Of a stretch of 64,000 nucleotides of DNA, positions 14,501 to 23,500 are shown piece by piece; the first letter of the stretch is position 1, and the number at the start of each line of letters is the position of its first letter. Position numbers and translations under genes: made by a program. Source of the stretch: Monodelphis domestica (Eukaryota > Chordata > Mammalia > Didelphimorphia > Didelphidae); assembly GCF_027887165.1 (NCBI RefSeq), contig NC_077227.1, forward strand, positions 75,262,305 to 75,326,304, read 5' to 3'. A model generated the notes under the pieces. That model searched no databases, was not told where the DNA came from, and saw only the letters and a list, made by a program, of their open reading frames with translations.

Positions 14501-17500
14501 CAAGTTGCACGTGCTTGAATGCCTGGGACAAAGGAATTTCGCTCCCAAATCCGGGGTGCCAAGTGTGGGGTTTTCCTTAATGGACTTCCCTGACCAGCAG
14601 GGTCCCACAAGGGAAGGGGCTCACCTTTGTGATGGGACCCGAGGAGAGGTAGGAACCGAGAACCAGGGTGGAAATGAAAGACACGGACAAATCAGTGATT
14701 GGATAGGGCAGGCAACCCCTATGATTTTCCTTAAGGCGGAAAATGAGGATAATGGAATACAAGGTGGTTGAGGAGATTAAGATAGAGAATGCAGGCCGAG
14801 ATGGTTACAGCCTCGGGGAAGGAGAAGGTCAAGAAGAGAGAGACATAGTCATAGAGGAGCCCAGTGGAGCTCCATGGAAGGGAGAAAGGCCAAGAGGAAG
14901 TTCATGGGATTGCCTCTGAATTTATTCATGTCCTGCTTGGGCGGTACTCCCAAGGACGTAGTAACCACATCACAAAGTATAGACAATTAAGATTGGGTGG
15001 CAAGGTAGAGGGAACACCTTTTGGGCGTGTAGGACGCAACCGCACTTTCCCGGGCAAGTCTCCGAACATGTTAATGGACTTGTGTTGGGCAATAGGTCTC
15101 GTGATCAGGTCAAGGTTACCTTCACAAAGCTTATCGGTAAAGCCTCATGCTTGGAGACACAGTAGTAATACAGTCATCTATATTTCATAGATGTGAATAT
15201 GCTTGGGATGCTACAGCATATGACAGTGAGGGGACTGTATGAGCTTACTTCACCCTATAGAAGAGTGTCCTCTGCTTCCTTCTCCTAATTCAAACGAGGA
15301 TGCTGTGAAAAGGGAACTGAACTTGAGGTCAGTCACACAGTCTGAGTTTCCAGTGACACCTGTGGTCCCTTCCAGCTCCATATAATTCTGTGAATACAGC
15401 ACCATTCCCAATGGAGATAGCCCTAAAATCCCAAAAGGAAATCCAGATCAAGGTGGGTGGGTTAGAAGGGAACCATACACTTCCTGGATCTCAGAGTTCT
15501 AAGAGACCACCAACCACCAACCTTCTCTTTGGAGTGCTTACCAACCTCCATCTCCAGGCATGGAACATCACCTTCAGAATGCCTGCGAGGACCATTTCCT
15601 CAGATGCTGGCTGAGGATGCATTTTCAGGTGCTTGGCTTCAGTGAGCCATAAAGTAGTTCCTCCACTATTAGCCTGAAATAAAGAAATGGGCAGAAAGGG
15701 GGCAGCTAGGTGAATGAAGAGATAGAAAGCCAGGTTAAGAGCTGGGAAATTCTGGGTCCAAATTTGGCCTCAGAGACATCCAGATATCCTGGGCAGGTCA
15801 TCTAACCCTCATTAGGTAGCCCTTACCACTCTTCTGCCTTGGAACCAATACACAGCTTTGTATTGGAGAGAAGATGAAGGTTAAAAAAATGGGCAAAAGA
15901 CAGCTTCTACAATGAAAAGAAATAAGTAATTGTAAAAATTGTTTTTTCTTTATTACATCTTTTTTTCTCATGGGATGGGACGTGTTTTCTGCCCTTTTAG
16001 CTCTATAATATGTATCCTTCACTCATAAAACATCTGCCTGGAAGTCATAGGACCATTAATAAAAATGTTCTTGAAGTTAGGAATTTCATCATGGATGAAG
16101 TGAAGAAGCACCAGGAAACCCTAGATCCAAACAACCCTCGGGACTATATTGATGGTTTCCTCATCAAAATACAACAGGTACAGTAGATGGAAGAGCTCTG
16201 CCTTTTTGGCTGGAGTTGGAATTGGCAATTTGAGGGCTTAGACAAGCATTTGTGTGAAGCTTAATCTGTGAAATCACTTTTGAAACCCTTTTAGAGGAGG
16301 GGAAGAGATTCTTGGAAACCACCATCAGGTCAAGAGACAGTCTCTGGGGTACCAAGTGGGTCTTCAAGGGAGGTTAGGATGGGCTGAGGAGAGATCCATT
16401 ATTGACTCAGGTTGTTACATAGCACAAGGCAACTAGGTATTATAGTATATAGAATGCTAGACTTTGAGTTAGGAAGACCTGAGTTCAAATCCTACCAAAG
16501 ATATATATGCTTGATATGTGACCCTGGGGAAGTTATCTAACATCTCTGAGCCTCAGTTTCCTTCACTTTAAAATAAAGATAGTACCTATTTAACAGCATG
16601 AAAATTGAATGAGATTTATAGGGGTAAGTTACTTTGTGAACCTTAAAAAATTTCTATCCAAGGACATATTTTCCTCCACATATTCGTATGTTTAGATGGA
16701 TAAAGCAAGATAATATATGGAATAAATAGGAATATATAATATACAAATATATCATATATAATATGTAAATGTAATAAATATAACATACATGTATATAAAT
16801 TTAATAAATATAATGTTAAATATAAATAAACAGAAGAAAATATCCAAGAAGTAGGAATAGTTCAAGATGTGGATAGCTGCAAAGAGGTCAAGTATAATGA
16901 AGCCTGAGAAAAAGAATTTGGATTTAGCAATTTAAGGATTTTTGCTCTCTTCAGAATGACTAGACCCACCTGTCACCCATAGAGTGTCACAGTTAATACA
17001 TGTCCTGGGCTCAGTGGGACCTACCTGGACATGATGTCATGAGAACTTCTCAACTTCGAGAGAGAGAAAAAGAGTGCCAAATCAGTCATCCACTAATCAG
17101 CCTAGCTTCAAAATGGAACAGAACCAAGGTTACAACAAGGTCATGGATCTGTTCCCTCAAAATCATATGGGAAGGCATGAGGCAAAGGCAAATCTGTGCT
17201 GAAGTCCAGGAAGGGAAAGAAAAGGCAGAAGCAAATGCTAGAGACAGCTATTCTTGTCCACAGCTAGTATTGAAGAGACATATCAAAAATAAGACTTCAG
17301 AAATGTTGTCTAATACCTGCTGTTAAATTAGGCCATATACTTGCAAGCAAATTGATTCCACAGGTCCTTTCACCAAGGGTGAAAGAATGCCTATTGACAC
17401 TGGAAACTCAACCAAGAAAAAGAGAATTTGGGAATGAGATGGGGGTATCTCACACCCTTATGTCAACACACTGTCACTTCTAATCTTTCCCTTAAATTTC

Positions 17501-20500
17501 CTATAAAATCGAGAGCATCCTACCCTGATTTACAAAGGACAATATTCCCCTCAGTCTATCCATGTTGGTGAAGATGTGGCACACGTGCCCTGGTGACACA
17601 GAGAAGGCTATTCCATTTACCCTCTCCACAGTGCCTGAGGGCATTTTTGCATGCCATGGCCCTCTGTACAGCCAACCAATGCTAGAACTTCCTCCTTCCA
17701 CTGTCTGGGGTAATGCAGGGGGCTTACAGATAGCTTTAAGTTGAAGTTTGGGCATGCTGTCTAGAAAAGATTCACCAATGCTAATATACATGATATACAA
17801 TGCTGAAATACATTAGAGAATCATTCATTCATCTGCTAGTCTGGTAGATGAGGAACTTAAGGGGGTAAGGGTCTTCTACACTTAAATCAACAGCCAAAGG
17901 ATGATAGCTATTAATTCTGACTTTGTTAAAGACTACAAGAAGCTGCAAACACCTCATCATACCTCTCTACTTGCTTAGTTGTGATTCCTCAGATATACAA
18001 TCCCATTCCTCCTGTCTTTTCAACTGTCAACAGAGTTTCCAGGTTAGATCTACAGATTAAATGAAGAGAAATTACATGAGAGTCAACAGACTAACATTGA
18101 TAGATATCTATAATTATTAATCACTAATAAAGTCTTTTAGGACAGGTAGGGGGTGAAATGGATAGAATGCCAGACCAGGAGCCAGGAAGATTCATCTTCC
18201 CTGAGTTCTAATCTGGCCTCAGACACTTACTAGCTATGTGACCTTGGGCAAGTCACTGAACCTTGTTTGCCTCAGTTTCCTCATCTGTAAAATGAGCTAG
18301 AGAAGATAATGGTAAACCATTCTAGTATCTCTGCTAAGAAAATGAATCACAAAGAATCAGGACATAACTGAAAATGACAACAATAATGAAGTTTTATCTT
18401 GTTTATATTATATATTATGCATATTATTATATACATATATATTATATACTCTTATATTATATACTCTTATATTATATACTCTTATATTATATACTCTTAT
18501 ATTAATATTATATACAAATGTTATAATATATACATATACTATTATTATCTCACTATGTCTAAGTGGAATGAGAAGTTTAGATAATCGGATCAGACTATCT
18601 TGGTAGTGGAGGAGGTCTCTATAATCTCAGAATATCTAGATGTGACCAGAGATCAGAATGTCTAGGTGGGATCAAGAACTAAGACAATGGAGTCCTCCTT
18701 TTGAGATAGAATGCAGGCTAAGAATGTCTTTATTTACACAACCTACCAGGCTCCATTTCTTTGTCCTCTAAGGTTATTTTTAATATTGGAAGAAGAAAAG
18801 ATGGTCCCCTTAAGCTCACAGAACACAGATTCTATCCCTTTTCTCTATATATCCATCAGGTCTTCTCTAGTTGAAGTCATTATTTCTGTATAGCCCATCA
18901 TCCAATCATGTTCATAAAAATAAGTCATATCATATTACTTGTCATAATGAGAGAGCTTTAGAATTTCAAATGTCTGCTTCTTTGATGCAATGCTACTGCC
19001 TTCAGGAGAAACTGAATCCACAGTCTGCATTCAACTATCAGGAATTGGTGGCCAATGCAATTAACTTCTTAGCTGCTGGTACAGAAACAACATCCAGCAC
19101 TCTGAGATATGGGCTTTTACTGCTCATGAAATATCCAAAGATTCAAGGTAAGAGAAATCATTCCTTGTGACTCACACAATTGAAAGGGCATCAAGAGGGA
19201 AGAGAGAGCCTGTTAAGCTCTGACCTTGGTCCTGACTTGTTACTGTGAGCTGCAATACTACACCTGATAAAATGCCTTACACATAGCTGATGTTCAGGAG
19301 GAAATTTAACAAGTAAATAGAATAAGGCCATTTCTAAGAGCACAATATAATTTATTAATAGGGGCATGTGATCTATTTGTAAAGGACAGGTCAATGGCAT
19401 GCCTACATTTGTGCCAAAGACCCGAATGACATTCTTTTATACCTGTGTGTGTCTTTTTTCTGACTGACTTGACAATACATCATTGAGATCTCCCCTGGAA
19501 ATCCCAATTGATGAACATTTTAATGAAGAGGTTGGCTAAGAATTTTCAGCTCCTCCATATCTTTGGATTGGGAGGAGCAGTGGACTAGCCTTCAGATGCA
19601 GCAAATCATGTCACTTCTGATTCCTAAAAAATACAGTTCCTATCAATCTTAACCAGAAAAACATAAGCATCACAATCAGGATTTCATTGGCTTGTTCTCC
19701 TCTTTGTAGATTAAATCAGCCCAAAATTTAATGAAGGAAACAAGGGCAAAGCCCCTATTCCCTGGGGGAGTATCTAACTTAAACTGGATCCTATTTGTAG
19801 AGTAAACAAAAGTTGCAGTCTATGTGGATTTTTGAATTGGGGACAGCTGAAAGTAACTAATGAGCAGATGCATTGTGGGCTAGGAGGACTTTTTCTGGAG
19901 TGGAATCTTGACAAAAATAGGAAGAAAAGGGAAGAATTGCAATTTAATTCTTTGTTATTAATATAATATAATATTAATTCCCCTCATTGTTGAACTAAAT
20001 ACAACTCATGATTAAGGGTTATGTGACCATTATTATTTTTGATCTTGGTGATAATTTCAACTGGCCCATCACAAGCAAAAGTAGGTGAATCCAAAAGTCA
20101 GTTAGCAACAAGTTGGGATCACTGGATCCCAAATCAATTTTTCCCAAACATGTTATAACTAAAGGTGATAAAGACTGAGAACCATGAGATTACAGTTGTA
20201 ATCTTTGCTTTGGCCGTAAAGAACTATGATGCCTTGTGAATAAAACTTTATTTTCTTGACCTCACACTTTTTGTTTATAAAATAAGCTAACTGCTGAAGA
20301 CTCCAAAGTTTAATTTCCTATGAAATAATAACAGGAAGGGGCAGCTAGGTGGTACAGTAGATAGGGTGTCAGCTCTGAAGTCAGAAAGACTTAATTTTTT
20401 GCTTTCAAACATGGAACATGGCCTCAGTTACTTATTAGATGTGTGACCCAAGAAAGTTCCTTAGCCCTGTTTGCCTCAGTTTCTTCATCTGTAAAAAATG

Positions 20501-23500
20501 AGCTGGAGAAGAAAGTAGCAAACCACTCCAGTATCTTTGCCAAGAAAACACCAAATGGTATCTCAAAGAATCAGAAAGGATTGTACAACATTAGCAATAA
20601 TAGTATGAAGATAATAGAGTTGGATTTTCATTAGTCATTCTCAACAAGTAAACTTATGGAAATTTTGCTCTAAAACAGGGATTCTTAACCTTTTTGAAGA
20701 TCGTGAACCTCTTGAAAGACTGGTGAAGTCTAGTGTATCTTCTTTGTACATGGTTGTTTGTATTTTATCTCCCTCATTAACTTGAGTCCTTCAGAGTACA
20801 AAATTATCTTTTTTCCTTTTTTAAATTTAAAATAATTCCTTGTATTATGTACTAGGGCATAAAAGCATTGCAAACAAGTGCAAAAGAGCAGAAATAATAA
20901 ATGCAACCTCAGACCACAATGCAATGAAAATAATAATTAATAAGGGTACACGGAGACACAAATAAAAAATTAATTGAAAATTAGTCAATATGATTCTCCA
21001 AAACTGGTTAGTTAAAGAACAAATCATAGAAACAATTAATAATTTCATTGAAGAAAATGACAATGGTGAGACATCCTTTCAAAATCTATGGGACACAGTC
21101 AAAGCAGTACTCAGGGGGAAATATATGTCTTTGAGTTCATATATTAACAAATTAGGGAGGGCAGAGGTCAATGAATTGGGCATGCAAATTAAAAAGCTAG
21201 AAAGTGAAAAAATTAAAAATCCTCAGATGAAGACTAAATTAGAGATCCTAAAAATCAAAGGAGAATTTAATAAAATTGAAAGTCAAAAAACTTTTGATTT
21301 AATAAATAAGATTAGAAGCTGGTAATCTGGAAAAAAAACACAAATAAAATAGACAAAGTACTGGCTAATCTAATTTAAAAAGGAAAGAAGAAAACCAAAT
21401 TGACAGTATCCAAGATGAAAAGGGAGACCTCACCTCTAATGAAGGGAAAATTAAGGCAATCATTAAAACTTATTATGCCCAATTATATGGCAATAAATAT
21501 GGCAATCTAGGTGATATGGATGAATATTTACAAAAAATATAAATTGCTTAGACTAACAGAGGAAGAAATAGACTACCTAAACAACCCCATATCAAAAAAA
21601 GAAATTGAATAAGCCATCAAAGAACTCCCTAAGAAAAAATCCCCAGGACCAGATGGATTCACAAATGAATTCTATCAAACATTCAAATAACAACTAATCA
21701 TGATTTGTTGCAATGGGAGAATGTGGCCAACCAGGAATCAAAACTAGCACCATGTTCCTGATTTATAGCCATCATGGCTCCCTGCCTGCCCCATGAAAAG
21801 TAGGTTCTACACAGGCAGGAGCTGTCTTATCTTAGTTTTCCTAGAATTCAGCACACAGTGCCTTTACTTTTTTTTTTTAATCAAATTGATCATGTATGAC
21901 ATCACAGATTTAAAGAGATCTAACGACTTAGTGCTTGCCCAGATGCCAAACCCAGGACAATTTCCCCTTGTACCATGCTGATGGGCATAAAAAAAATGAA
22001 GGCACATTTCCTTCACCAGAAATCTATAAACCTGTTTGTTTATTTAAATATTTTGATTGTTAAATGCCTGATAATACATGTATAACCCAGTAGAATTGCT
22101 TATCAATTCCAGGAGGGGGGAGGGAGACAACATGAATCATGTAACTGGAAAACTTATGTGTAAATTGGTTATTGGAATATAAAGATAAATTTTTTTACTA
22201 AAAAAATAATTCCTTGTATATTCATAAATGCTGTTGTCTGACTAACCAAAAAACATGCTCATTAGACTTTGCAACCATCAGAACTATTCATTGTCATTCA
22301 TCTCAATACAGCCAAAGTTCATGAAGAAATTGACCGAGTCCTTGGCTCAAGTAGAAAATCCTCCATGCAGGACAGAGTCAAGATGCCTTATGTGGATGCG
22401 GTTGTACATGAGATACAGAGATATATTCATCTTGTATCTTTGATTATTCCACGATTAGCAGCCCAGGACACCCACTTCCAAAAATACGTGATTCCCAAGG
22501 TCAGATGTGTTTCTTTACATTATGATTTTCACAAGGCACAAAATCACCCAGTTTGAACTGGACACAGAATGTCAGTTCTATTTGCTTAGAGAAGCATTTG
22601 TTTCATAGAGAAATGAGAGAGCTGTTCTCTACAGATAGAAAAGCTATGCTCAAAGTCCTGATTCAAACATATACTGAGTGTGTTAACACATACTGGGAGA
22701 GCAGTTTACCTCTCGAGGCCCCTGGCATCTAAGACTCTAAGTTATGAAGCAAGTGTCCAATTGGCAGAGAGAATTTCTTCCACAATCCATTTCTGATTCC
22801 TTCTATCAGTAAAATCCCGGGTCCATTTTGTGCCATATGGAGAGGTCTTTTATTCTTGATCATTGATAGAAGTCATGTGTTATATTGGTAACTAGGTGGA
22901 GCAGTGAACTGAGTACCTGGCCTGAGTCAGATAACACTCCTCTTCCAGAGCTCAGATCTGACCTCAGACACTTACCAGCTATGTGACCCTGGGAAACTCA
23001 TTGAACCATGCTTGCCTCAATTTCCTCATTTATAAAATGAGGTAAAGAAGGAAATGGCAAACCCCTCCACTTTCTTTGCCAAGAAAACCCCAAATGGGGT
23101 GACAAAAGAGTTGGGCAGAAATGAAAAGACTGAACAACAACCTCTGTTATACTGGGACTAATCCATGTCCAAGAGTTAGGAGAAGTCACATCATCCCTCT
23201 GGGCCTTTTATTTTTCTACAGGAAATATGGATTATATAGATGGTTTCTAGTGTCCAATAGAATTCACATAACCTGGTATGTGTAAGTAGCTCTAGAGCGA
23301 ATCATTTTAGTAAAAGTGATTTTCCTACATCGTTTTCCTATGGGAGGAGGAAAAAAGGGGACTATGGAAATTGGCTCATATGTCCTTTGGGTGGAAAGAG
23401 ATGAGATGATGGACAGAATCATCTGGGCAGGGTCATAATCTCTTTAAGCTTTAATTTTACCATAAAAGAACTAACAGAAAAGATCTATTGTAAAGTCACT

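Larger units (their letters stand above)
7269..15220 (-). mobile_element. Endogenous retrovirus in gene A intron 4, with 5-bp target duplication
   Basis: A full-length LTR element on the minus strand. Two 652-bp LTRs (TGT...ACA ends) flank about 6.6 kb. Target duplication GCATA lies at 7269-7273 and 15216-15220. Gene B has the uninterrupted site with a single GCATA (near 53594), so insertion followed the gene duplication. The polypurine tract next to the left LTR and a TGGCACC [14 protein letters not shown] sequence next to the right LTR both give minus orientation. The internal part shows no long gag, pol or env reading frame, so it appears broken or non-autonomous; breaks cannot be counted. 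The LTRs differ at about one base, implying a very young insertion. Five-base duplications suit ERVL-like elements, but the class is not settled. Confidence 0.93.
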
